Counted from the stretch's first letter, positions 54,881 to 64,000 are shown. The stretch is DNA of 64,000 nucleotides from Pseudomonas sp. FEN (GCF_904067045.1 NZ_CAJFDC010000014.1:1-64000), one strand, 5' to 3'. Program-made: numbers and translations. The notes: generated from the letters alone by a model not told the origin.

Positions 54881-56491
54881 CTACCACACCGCGATATGGG
54901 AGTCGGCCCGTGGTTCCGTCCCGCCGCACAGTACACCGCTCACGGGGTCTCGCAGGATGATCTGGCCACGTCCATAGTCGGTCAGATCGCAGGCGATCTG
55001 CACCTGATGGCCGCGCCGCGCCAGTGCCGTCGCCAGGTCTCGCGAGGCGCCCTGCTCGATGCCGACCTTCATTCCGCCCAGCCACTGCCAGCGCGGCGCA
55101 TCGAGCGCGGCCTGGGGGTTCAGGCCAAAGTCCACCAGGTTCATCACCATCTGCACATGGCCCTGCGGCTGCATGTAGCCGCCCATCACGCCGAATGGCC
55201 CGAGGGCTTCGCCAGCCTGGCTGAGAAAGCCGGGAATAATGGTGTGGAAGGTCTTCTTGCCGGGCACCAGGCAGTTGGCATGGGTCGGGTCGAGGCTGAA
55301 TTCCTGTCCGCGGTTCTGCAAGGCGATGCCGCTGTCAGGCAGCACCACGCCGGAGCCGAAGCCGTGGTAGTTGCTCTGGATAAACGAGACCATGTTGCCT
55401 TCGGCATCGGCGCTCGCCAGGTACACCGTGCCGCTGGCGTGGGGATCGCCGGGCGCGGGCGGCTGCGCCTGCTCACCGATCTGTCCGCGCCGTTGGCTGC
55501 TGTAAGCGTCGCTGAGCAAGTCAGCCACCGCCACCCGCATGTGCAACGGATCGGTGATGTAGTGCAAACCATCGCTGTAGGCCAGCTTCATGGCCTCCAA
55601 CTGACGGTGCCAGGTTTGCTGGCTGTCACGATGGTCGAAGGTGAAGCCTTCGAGGATCTTCAACGTCATCAGCACCACCAGGCCCTGACCGCTCGGAGGA
55701 ATCTCCCAGACGTCATAGCCGCGGTAATTGACGCGGATCGGTTCGACCCACTGTGCGCGATAGCCTTGCAGATCGCTGCCGCGCAGGTAGCCGCCAGTGG
55801 CGCGGGAATGGGCATCCAGGCGCGCGGCCAGGTCGCCGCGATACAGGCTTTCGCAGGCCGTGGCGGCCAGTTCTTCCAGGGTCCTGGCCTGGGCCGGGTT
55901 ACGGAAAATCTCTCCGGCCCGCGGCGCACGTCCGGCGATCAGGAATGTGTCGAACCAGGGGGCGAGCACGGCGTCGCGATGTGGCGTGAATTCTTCCAGC
56001 GCCAGCTGCCATTGATGGGCCACCACCGGCGACACTGGAAAGCCCTCGCGCGCCAGGCTGATGGCCGGTTGCAGCAGTTCGGCAAAGGGCAGCTTGCCAA
56101 AGCGTTTCGACAACTCGGCCCAGGCCGACGGGCAACCCGGCACGGTCACTGGCGTCCAGCCATAGAGTGGCATCTGTGTGTGGCCCGCCGCCTTGAGCGT
56201 ATCGATGTTTAACGCCGCCGGGGCCTGGCCGTTGCCGTTAAGACCGTGCAATTGGCCCTTGCACCAGACCAGCGCGAAGGCGTCGCCCCCCAGACCGCAA
56301 CCGGTGGGCTCGACCACCGTCAGCGCCGCCGCCGTGGCGATGGCCGCGTCAATGGCATTGCCGCCCTGGCGCATGATCTCGATGCCGGCCTCGGCGGCCA
56401 GGGGCTGTGAGGCCGCGACCATGCCACGGCGGGCAAACACGCTCTGGCGTTGCGACGGATAAGGGTATTCATGGGCAGAAAATTTCAACAT
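54881..56491 (-). CDS. Gamma-glutamyltransferase-family enzyme
   Basis: A 536-residue Ntn hydrolase of the Ggt family. Self-cleavage would free the Thr of GTVYLASADAEGNMVSF as nucleophile; GQGLVVLMTLKILEGF and QFIQSNYHGFGSG-like segments follow the family. No signal peptide is present, so unlike periplasmic GGT it would act in the cytoplasm, perhaps on imported gamma-glutamyl or other acyl amino compounds. It is the last gene of the unit gntR-SBP-permease-ATPase-ggt. The ATG at 56491 is chosen over an upstream frame start. Confidence 0.88.
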   Translation of the reverse strand: MLKFSAHEYPYPSQRQSVFARRGMVAASQPLAAEAGIEIMRQGGNAIDAAIATAAALTVVEPTGCGLGGDAFALVWCKGQLHGLNGNGQAPAALNIDTLKAAGHTQMPLYGWTPVTVPGCPSAWAELSKRFGKLPFAELLQPAISLAREGFPVSPVVAHQWQLALEEFTPHRDAVLAPWFDTFLIAGRAPRAGEIFRNPAQARTLEELAATACESLYRGDLAARLDAHSRATGGYLRGSDLQGYRAQWVEPIRVNYRGYDVWEIPPSGQGLVVLMTLKILEGFTFDHRDSQQTWHRQLEAMKLAYSDGLHYITDPLHMRVAVADLLSDAYSSQRRGQIGEQAQPPAPGDPHASGTVYLASADAEGNMVSFIQSNYHGFGSGVVLPDSGIALQNRGQEFSLDPTHANCLVPGKKTFHTIIPGFLSQAGEALGPFGVMGGYMQPQGHVQMVMNLVDFGLNPQAALDAPRWQWLGGMKVGIEQGASRDLATALARRGHQVQIACDLTDYGRGQIILRDPVSGVLCGGTEPRADSHIAVW

Positions 56492-56577
56492 GGCAAAGTC
56501 TCTTCCAAGCAAGCATTCTTTGGCCGGTTGGATTCCGGGTCCACTCCCGGAGCATCCGACGTTGACTGACGACCCGC

Positions 56578-57357
56578 TCACAGCACGCGACTGAGAAAGG
56601 CTTGGGTACGCGGATGTACGGGGCGGCTGAAGATCTGTTCCGGCGGTCCCTGTTCGATCAGTTCGCCCTGGTCGAGGACCACCACCCGGTCAGCGACTTC
56701 CCGGGCAAAGCCCATCTCGTGGGTGACCACCAGCATGGTCATGCCCTCCTCGGCCAACTGCTTCATCACCTGCAGCACCTCGCCGACGGTTTCCGGATCC
56801 AGGGCACTGGTGGGCTCGTCGAACAGCATGGCCTGGGGTTTCATCGCCAGGGCCCGGGCAATCGCCACCCGCTGTTGCTGACCGCCGGAGAGCATCGACG
56901 GATAATGCAGGGCCTTGTCCGCCAGGCCGACCCGGGCGAGCAAGGCCCGCGCCTGCTCCAGCGCCTCGGCTCGCGGCACGCCGAGCACCTGGATCGGCGC
57001 TTCGATGATATTTTCCAGGGCCGTCATATGCGGAAACAGATTGAAGCGCTGGAAGACCATGCCGATGTCCCGGCGCTGGCGCGCGATGCTGCGCTCGGAG
57101 TCGCGTACCAGGCTGCCGTCGGCGCGCTCGTGGTAGCCCATGGCCCGGCCATTGACGCGAATACGCCCACGCTGGATGTCTTCCAGCAGGTTGATGCAGC
57201 GGATGAAGGTGGTCTTGCCCGAGCCCGAGGCGCCGATCAGTACCACCACTTCTCCGCGCCGCACTTGCAGGGAAATGCCCTTGAGTATCTGCAAGTCGCC
57301 AAAGGACTTGTGAATATCCTGGGCCTCGATGATCAGTTCTTCACTCTTGTGCGCCAT
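56578..57357 (-). CDS. Polar amino-acid ABC transporter ATPase
   Basis: A 259-residue ATPase with GASGSGKTTFIR (Walker A), LSGGQQQRVAIARA (signature), MLFDEPTSALDPE (Walker B) and TTHEMGF-type VVTHEMGF. HisP/GlnQ subgroup. It ends about 85 bases before the ggt gene and starts three bases after the permease gene. Confidence 0.93.
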   Translation of the reverse strand: MAHKSEELIIEAQDIHKSFGDLQILKGISLQVRRGEVVVLIGASGSGKTTFIRCINLLEDIQRGRIRVNGRAMGYHERADGSLVRDSERSIARQRRDIGMVFQRFNLFPHMTALENIIEAPIQVLGVPRAEALEQARALLARVGLADKALHYPSMLSGGQQQRVAIARALAMKPQAMLFDEPTSALDPETVGEVLQVMKQLAEEGMTMLVVTHEMGFAREVADRVVVLDQGELIEQGPPEQIFSRPVHPRTQAFLSRVL

Positions 57358-57359
57358 GC

Positions 57360-58136
57360 TTAACGCCCCCTCAGCAGTTTAAAGGCACTGCGACCAAACA
57401 TCCGGCTGGAGGCCGGCGGCGGTGACGAAGGCCGATCCGACTGACCAAAGCGTGCTTCGAGCCAGCGCTGGAAGAAGCCCCACAGCGTGGTGAGTAACAG
57501 GAAGTAGATCGCCACTACCAGGTACAGCTCGAACACCCGGAACGTCGCCGAGGTGACCATCTGCGTGCTCAGCAACAACTCCTGCACACCGATCACGCTG
57601 ACCAACGTGGTGTTCTTGAGCATCACGTTGAACTCGTTGCCCAGCGCCGGAACTATCACTCGGAATGCCTGGGGCAGGACAATGCGCCGCATCAACTTGC
57701 CGAAGGTCATGCCCAGCGAACGCCCAGCCTCGTATTGGCCCTTGTCCACGGCGCCGATCCCGGCGCGGATGATCTCGGCCATATAGGCGCCTTCGTTCAG
57801 ACCCAGGGCGATGATCGCCGCCTGGATATTGCCCGGCACCACCAGGCCGAACAGTTCCAGGTCTTCGAAACGGAAGATCCCGCCGGCGGCCAACGCGGTA
57901 TAGAGAAAGACGATCTGCACCAGCAACGGCGTACCGCGCATCAACCACACGTAAAACCGCACCGGCAGGTGCAGCAAGGGATTACGCGACAAGCGCAGCA
58001 ATGCCGCCGCCAGCCCCAGCACGCAACCCAGCGACATTGCCAACACACTGATCAGGCAGGTCAGCCAGAGCCCGGTGAGGTAGACCCCGCTGGGCTGCAA
58101 CAGGTACTGCCAGAACACGTCCCAATTGAAATTCAT
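57360..58136 (-). CDS. Polar amino-acid ABC transporter permease
   Basis: A 258-residue inner-membrane protein of the HisM/GlnP family with about five helices and the EAA loop EAGRSLGMTFGKLMRRIVLPQA. It sits between the binding-protein and ATPase genes in one operon. Confidence 0.93.
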   Translation of the reverse strand: MNFNWDVFWQYLLQPSGVYLTGLWLTCLISVLAMSLGCVLGLAAALLRLSRNPLLHLPVRFYVWLMRGTPLLVQIVFLYTALAAGGIFRFEDLELFGLVVPGNIQAAIIALGLNEGAYMAEIIRAGIGAVDKGQYEAGRSLGMTFGKLMRRIVLPQAFRVIVPALGNEFNVMLKNTTLVSVIGVQELLLSTQMVTSATFRVFELYLVVAIYFLLLTTLWGFFQRWLEARFGQSDRPSSPPPASSRMFGRSAFKLLRGR

Positions 58137-58148
58137 CGAGCGCCCGCC

Positions 58149-58955
58149 TCAGTCGAGTGTGTCGCTGGCGACATGCCATTTGCCCAGCAGTTGGGCGTAG
58201 CTACCGTCGCCGCGCATGTCGCTGACAATCTGCTGCACGGCCTTGCTCAGTTGCGGGTCGTCCTTGCGAATGCCCAGGCCGGTGAGAATCCGGCTGAAGG
58301 CCGGCACCCCTTCCTCGAACAGCTCGGGCGCCATGGCGGCGTAGTAACCGGCGGTTTCCACGGTGGTGCCGTAGGCGTCCACCTGGCTGATGCGCAGAGC
58401 CTGGAAAGCATCGGTATCGGTGTTGTAGACCACCAGCTTCATCGGCGTCTTGCCGGCCTTGGCCAGGGTGTCGTTCTCGGTATCCAGCAAGGTCTTGATG
58501 GTCGAGCCGTTGAGCACCGCCACCTTGTGTCCGGACAGGTCTTCCAGGGCCTTGATATGCTTGGGATTGCCCTTGGGCACCACCACCGACTGGCTGGAGT
58601 ACATGTAGTTGACGATATCGATCACTTCCCGGCGTTCGGGTTTATCGAACAGTTGGTCGACGATCATGTCGCACTGTTTGGCCAGCAGCGCTGGGAGCAA
58701 TCCGGAAAACGGCACGACCCGCCACTCGACTTTCTTGTCCCCCAGGCGCTTGGCGATTTCCAGGCCCAGGTCGACGGTCAGGCCCCTGGGCTTCTGGGCC
58801 TCGTCGAACGACACCAGCGGTGGCGAGTCCATGCCCGAGCAATAGGTCAGTTTTTCGACCTTTTGCAAGCGCTCCGGCACCTGGGGAGCGGCGACCGCCC
58901 CCTGTACCAGAAGACCGAGGGATACAGCGATAAGCAACACACGGCGTTTATGCAT
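58149..58955 (-). CDS. Amino-acid ABC transporter substrate-binding protein
   Basis: A 268-residue periplasmic binding protein with a signal peptide (KRRVLLIAVSLGLLVQGAVA) and family 3 features (MDSPPLVSFDE, GLTVDLGLEIAKRLGDK, VDAYGTTVETAGYY). Start at 58955. The ligand may be a gamma-glutamyl or other modified amino acid, inferred only from the adjacent GGT-like enzyme. Confidence 0.9.
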   Translation of the reverse strand: MHKRRVLLIAVSLGLLVQGAVAAPQVPERLQKVEKLTYCSGMDSPPLVSFDEAQKPRGLTVDLGLEIAKRLGDKKVEWRVVPFSGLLPALLAKQCDMIVDQLFDKPERREVIDIVNYMYSSQSVVVPKGNPKHIKALEDLSGHKVAVLNGSTIKTLLDTENDTLAKAGKTPMKLVVYNTDTDAFQALRISQVDAYGTTVETAGYYAAMAPELFEEGVPAFSRILTGLGIRKDDPQLSKAVQQIVSDMRGDGSYAQLLGKWHVASDTLD

Positions 58956-59028
58956 GACCAGACACTCCAGTTCGTCGGTAACGGGGGCAGTACTCAAAGT
59001 CAAAACACGGCCGGACTTGAGCCCGGTT

Positions 59029-59697
59029 CTATTTTTCCGATTGCAGAAAGGCGATCAGCGCGGGCACCGTGCCCTCGATGTGATGGCGTACCACGGCTTC
59101 GGCACGCTCGGCATCGCCCGTGCGAATCGCGTCGAGGATCACCGCGTGCTCCTGGCGGGCGCTCAAGGGTTTTTCGCTGTGGTGCAACCACAGACGCATG
59201 GGCGCCTCGATCAGCGAATACAGGGCCGTTATCTGTTTCATCAGCCGTGGACGGCCGCTGAGGCTGCACAGGTATTCGTGAAAGGCTCGATGGCGGCTGA
59301 CCCACTGGGCGCTTTCGTCCCGGTAGTCATCCATCGCGTCGAGCATGCGCTCCAGGGTCGCCAACTGGCGCTCGCCGATCCTCGGCACCGCCACGCGGAT
59401 CGCCAGGCCCTCCAGGGCACTGCGCATATCGAAGACTTCCTGCAACTCATCGAACTCCAGGCCGCTGACAATTGCCCCGCGATTGGGCCGCAAAGTCACC
59501 AGGCCCTGTGCATCGAGACGGCGAAAGGCCTCGCGCACCGGCATGCGGCTCATGCCGATTTCGCTGGCAATATCCTCGGCGATCAGCCGATCGCCTTTGC
59601 GATAGCGACCGCAACAGATCGCTTCGAGCAGAAAGGTATAAGCCTCCTCCTCGGCGGTCTGGGGCTGACGTTCAACATAAGCGGAGGCGAATTGCAT
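59029..59697 (-). CDS. GntR/FCD-family regulator of the transporter unit
   Basis: A 222-residue regulator with an N-terminal winged helix (GDRLIAEDIASEIGMSRMPVREAFRRL) and a C-terminal FCD domain with metal-binding His/Asp (e.g. HRAFHEYL). It is the first gene of the transporter operon, 73 bases before the binding protein, and has an inverted repeat directly upstream of its start. Start at 59697. Confidence 0.9.
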   Translation of the reverse strand: MQFASAYVERQPQTAEEEAYTFLLEAICCGRYRKGDRLIAEDIASEIGMSRMPVREAFRRLDAQGLVTLRPNRGAIVSGLEFDELQEVFDMRSALEGLAIRVAVPRIGERQLATLERMLDAMDDYRDESAQWVSRHRAFHEYLCSLSGRPRLMKQITALYSLIEAPMRLWLHHSEKPLSARQEHAVILDAIRTGDAERAEAVVRHHIEGTVPALIAFLQSEK

Positions 59698-59714
59698 GGG
59701 GAGCACCTTTTGTC

Positions 59715-59746
59715 TTTTTGTATCCAATTATCCATGAATACAAAAA
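59715..59746. promoter_or_regulatory. GntR-type operator
   Basis: Perfect nine-base arms TTTTTGTAT (59715-59723) and ATACAAAAA (59738-59746) with 14 bases between, lying about 18 bases before the regulator's start. FCD-type GntR proteins bind such TTGTAT/ATACAA elements. Confidence 0.65.
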
Positions 59747-59946
59747 AGCATAAGTCATGCCAATTCCTGAATATGTACTCAATGGCTTGATGGGAATAGG
59801 TTTTTCCCGAGATCGGGTTTTTCAGGAAAGGAAGGCGTGACGGCTGACTGCTACAAAAACGCGCAGTGACGCTCCAAAAAAGTGAAACCTTGCATTCGGG
59901 TAACACCTCTGCAGCAGGGAAATAGCCGGTGGTTCTGTTGGCGCCG

Positions 59947-60669
59947 TCAGTGTTTCAACGAGGCGCCGATCCAGTTTTTCAAGTCGCTGACCTCGGTGGC
60001 GCTGATGGTGTGCCCGACGCCAGGATAGGAGTGAAACTGCGGCTCGATGGACAGCCCCTGCAAGACCCGCAAAGCCTCGCTCGCACCAGCGTAAGGCACC
60101 TGCGGGTCAGCAGTGCCATGGCCGATAAAGACCTTGAGCGCGGCGTACTGTGGCCCGTCCTTGAGTTCCCCACGCAGCGCCGGCAGCAGTCGGCCGCTAA
60201 GGGGCGCGATACCGCGCAGCAGCTCGGGATGCCGGAGCGCGACCTCGTAGGTCATCATCGCGCCCTGGCTGAAGCCCACCAGGAATACCTTGTCAGGCTG
60301 AGTGTGGTATTTCTCGGTGACCCGAGCGATAAAGTCGCTGATGGCCTCGGCGCTCTGGCGCAGGTCGTCGCTGTCGCCGTCATACTGCGGCGCCTCGCGT
60401 TTCTGGTGGAACCACTGGTAGGCACCTGTTCTCACCTCCAGGCGTCCACGCACCGAAAGCACGGTGTAGTCAGCCGGCAGATCGTCCTTGATCCCGAACA
60501 GATCGTCCTCGTTACTGCCGTAGCCGTGCAGGAAGATCACCAACGGCTGGTCGCGGGTATCGGCACTGGCCTGGGCCTGGTAGGTCAACGGCATATCGGC
60601 GAGCAGTTCGGCCTGTGCGACCGACGCGGTGCAGGCCAACAGCAAGGCCAGGGCCAGGGGTTTGAGCAT
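59947..60669 (-). CDS. Exported carboxylesterase/phospholipase-like hydrolase
   Basis: A 240-residue alpha/beta hydrolase with a signal peptide (LALALLLACTASVAQA), HGYGSNEDDLF (oxyanion region), GFSQGAMM (nucleophile Ser) and the catalytic Asp/His in HGTADPQVPY and GVGHTI. It belongs to the EstB/YpfH-like carboxylesterase group. Start at 60669. It precedes the GntR gene in the same direction, though separated by 250 bases. Confidence 0.85.
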   Translation of the reverse strand: MLKPLALALLLACTASVAQAELLADMPLTYQAQASADTRDQPLVIFLHGYGSNEDDLFGIKDDLPADYTVLSVRGRLEVRTGAYQWFHQKREAPQYDGDSDDLRQSAEAISDFIARVTEKYHTQPDKVFLVGFSQGAMMTYEVALRHPELLRGIAPLSGRLLPALRGELKDGPQYAALKVFIGHGTADPQVPYAGASEALRVLQGLSIEPQFHSYPGVGHTISATEVSDLKNWIGASLKH

Positions 60670-60737
60670 GGTCGGTATTCTCCGCGGGATCGGTGGGACG
60701 CCCAGCTTAGCACTGGCGGCGTGCCCCACCGAATCAC

Positions 60738-61775
60738 TCAGTTCTGCGGAACACCCTGTTCCCAAGCCTTCCAGTTACCCAGGATCGCCTGCACCAACGG
60801 ATTACCCGCCCGGTACAGATTCTCCAGGGCCGGGACAAAACCGCCCTGGTCGGCATACTTGAGCAGATTGTCGACTTCGCTGTAACCCGGATAAGGCCGA
60901 TCGAAATCCGAGCCTGCACGCACCACCGCCAGGCGGTTGATATCCACCCGTCCGGCCTTGCTCGCCCGCAGCAAGGCTTCGTAGGTGGAGTTGTCTTCCT
61001 GCTGGGTGGTGCAGTAGACGCCCTTGTTGTCTGTCAGCAAGCGGGTCCAGACCTCGGCCCGTTCACTCAGGCGGGTCCCGGAAAACCAGGTGTTGCCCGC
61101 CAGGGTATCGCAACGGGTCACGACCGGTGCCTGGTTGGCTGGCGCATAGGGGTATTTGAGCCGCCAGGCCGCGGACTCCTTGCTCTCGCTCAAGCTCACC
61201 TGATGCGACAAGGCAAAGGCCTTGGCCTGCAATTGGGGATTGAGTTCGAAGACTTCGGTCTTGTAGTCCAGCGGTGGCTTCTCGTTCGGACCGCGGGTGT
61301 TGATGCCGATGTAGCCGGTGGGCCAGTCTTTTGGTGCATCCCGCGCATCCAGCTCCCACTGGGTGCCGAACTCCACCAGATAATGCGCCCAGGCCACCGT
61401 ACCGAGCGTACCTTGATGCGGGTTGATCCCGGCAATGCCGGCGATCAGGAAATACGACTGGCGCAGATCGAACTGCGGCGACAACGCCAGGGCCAGGGTC
61501 GAGGCGGCGGCGTTGGTCTGGCCCATTCCTGTCACCAACAGGCAGGTGTCCCGATCATTGCAGCGAATATTCGGATACTCGGCGCTGAGGCCAGGCAGCG
61601 GAACTTCGTGCTTGAGGGCCAGGCGCTCGATCCAGGTCTGCGCTTCGGGCGCGAACATGGTGATCAATATGACCTTGGGCTTGATCGGCGGTGCCGGCGC
61701 GGCCCAGACGGAGGGTGGGACAAGGCCGCCGAGCAACAGACCGGCGACGAGGGAATGACGAGCAACAGCACGCAT
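60738..61775 (-). CDS. Purine nucleoside permease-like (NUP) protein
   Basis: A 345-residue exported protein (signal ARHSLVAGLLLGGLVPPSVWA) related to the NUP family, with ILITMFAPEAQTW, LVTGMGQTNAAASTLAL, YFLIAGIAGINP and VVRAGSDFDRPYPG. The fold resembles nucleoside phosphorylases, so it may bind or cleave purine nucleosides in the periplasm. Start at 61775; not part of an obvious operon. Confidence 0.85.
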   Translation of the reverse strand: MRAVARHSLVAGLLLGGLVPPSVWAAPAPPIKPKVILITMFAPEAQTWIERLALKHEVPLPGLSAEYPNIRCNDRDTCLLVTGMGQTNAAASTLALALSPQFDLRQSYFLIAGIAGINPHQGTLGTVAWAHYLVEFGTQWELDARDAPKDWPTGYIGINTRGPNEKPPLDYKTEVFELNPQLQAKAFALSHQVSLSESKESAAWRLKYPYAPANQAPVVTRCDTLAGNTWFSGTRLSERAEVWTRLLTDNKGVYCTTQQEDNSTYEALLRASKAGRVDINRLAVVRAGSDFDRPYPGYSEVDNLLKYADQGGFVPALENLYRAGNPLVQAILGNWKAWEQGVPQN

Positions 61776-61795
61776 TGAACAGTCCTTTTGCTGGA

Positions 61796-62026
61796 TCAAA
61801 GTTCCTTCAGACGCTCGACAATCTGGTTCTTCACTTTCAGTCGCCGCTCCTTCAGCGTCTTCAGCGGATCATCCGCCGCCTGGGACGACTCGGCCGCCAG
61901 CACCTCCTTGTCGAGATCACCGTAATGATCAAGCAGTTGATTGAGCCTGGGGTCCTTGCTCCTGTGTTGCGCCAGCTCCTCTTTATTCACCTTCAGGTCC
62001 GCGAGCAAATCGTGCTTGACCGGCAT
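61796..62026 (-). CDS. DUF465 (YdcH-like) small protein
   Basis: A 76-residue helical protein beginning MPVKHDLLADLK, with the DUF465 pattern DPRLNQLLDHYGDLDKEVLAAES and KERRLKVKNQI. Role unknown. Start at 62026; the longer frame is spurious. It lies about 20 bases upstream of the NUP gene and may share its transcript. Confidence 0.85.
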   Translation of the reverse strand: MPVKHDLLADLKVNKEELAQHRSKDPRLNQLLDHYGDLDKEVLAAESSQAADDPLKTLKERRLKVKNQIVERLKEL

Positions 62027-62138
62027 ATCGTCACCTCTTGGTTCTATGGGCAATACATGAAGCACCAGAGCCGCCAACTTCATGAAAGGTTCAAGGCGAT
62101 GTATCCCTAAGCAATAGCACGCCTTGGCCCACCTTGCC

Positions 62139-64000
62139 TCAACGCCGTGCTTTACGACCGCGGATCCGCAGCGCCGCCAGTGCGCCCAATACCGCCAGGA
62201 CACCCACGATCAGTGCCATTTTGTACGGTCGCAAAGCCGAGCGCACGGCGTTCAGCGGTTGGGTCAGGTAGCGCTTGTTGGCCCGGTCGAAATCCGGCGC
62301 CTGGCACTGCTGGCCGAAATTCGTCGCCCAGCTCACGTAAGGGCCTTGCTCGACATAACGCCGGTAATACTGAATTTCCTCATCGCTGCCGGCGACCCAG
62401 CTCGCCGCCTTGCACAATACGGCGGCAAAGGCCTGGCTGCTGTGGGGCAACTGGTCGGCCGCCTGGTTGGCCAGGTCGGCCGCGACCCAGCGATAGTGAT
62501 AGCGCCGGTCGGGCGTGGCCACAGTGGCCTGTTGTCGCTGGATCTCCGCGGTTTGCAGAAACGCTGCCGGCTGCAACGGGGGCGTCTCCAGGCTGTAGTA
62601 ACCGTCCAGGGCGCGGTAATCCGGCGCCATTTCGTAGCCGAGGAGCTCCATGCCCGACTTGCGCGCCAAGGTGGCGGCGGCAAACAGCGACTCGGCGCGC
62701 CCGGTGGCGGTCCAACGGGATACGGCTTGCTGGCGATCGCGGCCATAGTCCCGCGCCTTGGCCTGCAATTCGGGGCTGTCGAAATACTTCGGTGCCTCCT
62801 CGTAGCGCCCCTCGCGTAGCAGGCGACGCGCGAGCAGTTCCCGCAACCGCGCGGCCACAGGTCGCCGCACGTAGTTCTCCTGGTCCTCTGGCTTGGCTGC
62901 CGGCGGTGCGGGCACGTGGGCATCGACATAAGTCTTCAGCTCGTTGAGCGTCAGCACCCGCTCGGCCACGGTCGCGGCATCCAGCCAATAGATTTCCTGG
63001 CTGCGGTAGAGCTGGTCGAACGCTTGCAGGTAATCACCACGGTCCAGCGCGAGGATCGCGCTTTCGCCCTCGACCCGGCAGCCGGGCTGGACGCTTTCGA
63101 AACTCCAGTCCGGCGCACGCCGCGAGCCCCAGACTTCGTCCCTGGGAAACGCCTGGGCCGCCTTGGCATAGGCGGCCGCGGCCTGGAGCTTGTCGCCGTC
63201 GCGCAGCGCCAGTTTGGCCCGAACCCACCAGGCCAGGCCGCCGTCGCCAGCGTGTTCGACAAAGGCCTTGGCCCCTGCGTAGTCAGCCTTCTGGTAACTC
63301 AGGGCGGCCAGCCGATCGGCGTTGTCCAGGCTGCCGCTGGCGCTGGCCAGGAGTACCTTGGACAGTCGCTGCTCCTCCTGCGGCTGCTCGTCGAAGGACC
63401 AGCCGACCCGGCTCAGCATATAGGCGGTCAACAGCGCCTGGACGTTTTTTTCCTTGAGCAAGGCCCCCAGTTCGTTATCTGGCAACCGCGCCAGCTCGCC
63501 GGCAACCTGCTTGAGCGAGGTGTAGCCGCTGCTGGAGCCCAACCGGCTCTGGCTGGCATACAACGCGATGGCGCTGTTCCAATCATTGTCGAACCTGGCC
63601 AGGCGAGCTTCTTCACCGAGGCTGGCAATCCCCAACTCCAGAGGGTCACTGAAATCCCCCGCGCTCAACGCCCGAGTCTGCTGGAAGGCAAGCCGTGCCT
63701 CGGTTTGCAGTTCAGCGCTGGTGAGCCGCGGCGCGGCGCTGTCGAGCGGGGTATCGACGCCCGCCTCGGCGCTCAGTGCGCTCAACGCTCGCCCCAGGGA
63801 ATACGCGGCCCAGGTGCTGCGCAACTTGCGCTGTTCGGCCGGCAAGGCCAGGACCTGGCGGAAATACGCCGTCGCCCGTTGCCCGTCACCGGCCTGGAAG
63901 GCCACGGCGCCGGCGATATACAGCCGCAGCTCGGCCGGCAGATCGGCGCCCTCGGTTTCGACCTGTTGCGGGTCTTGCAGACTGCGCAGGTGGGCGACCT
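62139..64000 (-). CDS. TPR-like membrane-anchored protein, partial
   Basis: The frame is open from the stop at 62139 to the window edge, and residues before the GTG at 63905 look coding (LRSLQDPQQVETEGADLP), so the gene continues beyond the window. The visible 620 codons carry many helical TPR-like repeats (ALRDGDKLQAAAAYAKAAQAFP, RLLREGRYEEAPKYFDSPELQ) and a C-terminal membrane helix with a basic tail (MALIVGVLAVLGALAALRIRGRKARR). Function unknown. Confidence 0.8.
   Translation of the reverse strand, partial: VAHLRSLQDPQQVETEGADLPAELRLYIAGAVAFQAGDGQRATAYFRQVLALPAEQRKLRSTWAAYSLGRALSALSAEAGVDTPLDSAAPRLTSAELQTEARLAFQQTRALSAGDFSDPLELGIASLGEEARLARFDNDWNSAIALYASQSRLGSSSGYTSLKQVAGELARLPDNELGALLKEKNVQALLTAYMLSRVGWSFDEQPQEEQRLSKVLLASASGSLDNADRLAALSYQKADYAGAKAFVEHAGDGGLAWWVRAKLALRDGDKLQAAAAYAKAAQAFPRDEVWGSRRAPDWSFESVQPGCRVEGESAILALDRGDYLQAFDQLYRSQEIYWLDAATVAERVLTLNELKTYVDAHVPAPPAAKPEDQENYVRRPVAARLRELLARRLLREGRYEEAPKYFDSPELQAKARDYGRDRQQAVSRWTATGRAESLFAAATLARKSGMELLGYEMAPDYRALDGYYSLETPPLQPAAFLQTAEIQRQQATVATPDRRYHYRWVAADLANQAADQLPHSSQAFAAVLCKAASWVAGSDEEIQYYRRYVEQGPYVSWATNFGQQCQAPDFDRANKRYLTQPLNAVRSALRPYKMALIVGVLAVLGALAALRIRGRKARR

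Noticed and set aside
59806..59817. CCCGA-GA-TCGGG hairpin followed by T-run as a terminator
   Set aside because: The T-run is on the plus strand, where no gene ends upstream, and the loop is too tight for a full stem.

Overview
The window looks like a chromosomal segment of a fluorescens/putida-type Pseudomonas. The evidence is high GC with typical pseudomonad codon use, a benABCD-benR-catBCA-catR aromatic catabolic cluster, and a set of low-oxygen genes preceded by Anr (FNR-type) boxes. No rRNA, tRNA or convincing CRISPR array was seen.

Region 1 (about 1-24,406) is an accessory, mobile and defence island. From left to right it holds: a decayed STAND NTPase with TPR-like C-terminus; a HEPN-like gene (R-x4-H motif) with a small membrane protein beside it whose frame is broken; a divergent KfrA-like/tyrosine recombinase pair resembling TnpT/TnpS of Tn4652-type transposons, with palindromes between the genes; a DUF6602-type PD-(D/E)XK nuclease; a two-gene Kiwa system (kwaA-kwaB); a scar built from fragments of tniB, tniQ and a recombinase gene; a five-gene Wadjet locus (WYL regulator, jetA, jetB, jetC, jetD) whose jetC is frameshifted in a six-base homopolymer; a tniA-tniB-tniQ transposition module; and an unidentified zinc-ribbon protein divergent from tniA. 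The mix of intact and broken copies points to repeated insertion and deletion at one hot spot.

Region 2 (about 24,400-43,000) is an oxygen-limitation and energy-stress cluster: NAD(P)HX repair enzyme, VIT-family transporter, periplasmic solute-binding-like protein, acetate kinase, phosphoketolase, tandem Usp protein, P1B-type ATPase fused to hemerythrin, PolX/PHP protein, erythromycin-esterase-like protein, phosphoribosyltransferase, GroEL paralogue, BCAM0308-like zinc-ribbon protein and a flippase-like membrane protein. Seven TTGAT-N4-ATCAA-like boxes lie in its promoters, and their distances to the start codons fit activation by Anr. Phosphoketolase plus acetate kinase would give ATP by substrate-level phosphorylation.

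Region 3 (43,051-45,067) is a three-gene envelope unit: DUF2946-like protein, beta-barrel outer-membrane protein with a Cys motif, and a TlpA-like thioredoxin.

Region 4 (45,210-53,405) converts benzoate to catechol (BenABCD, controlled by BenR with a recognisable operator half-site) and catechol to the enol-lactone (CatA, CatB, CatC, controlled by CatR). No benzoate transporter gene lies inside the cluster.

Region 5 (53,440-64,000) holds a ClC channel/antiporter, a gamma-glutamyltransferase-like enzyme with a polar amino-acid ABC transporter and its GntR/FCD regulator, then an exported esterase, a purine-nucleoside-permease-like protein, a DUF465 (YdcH-like) protein and a TPR-like protein that runs off the window edge.
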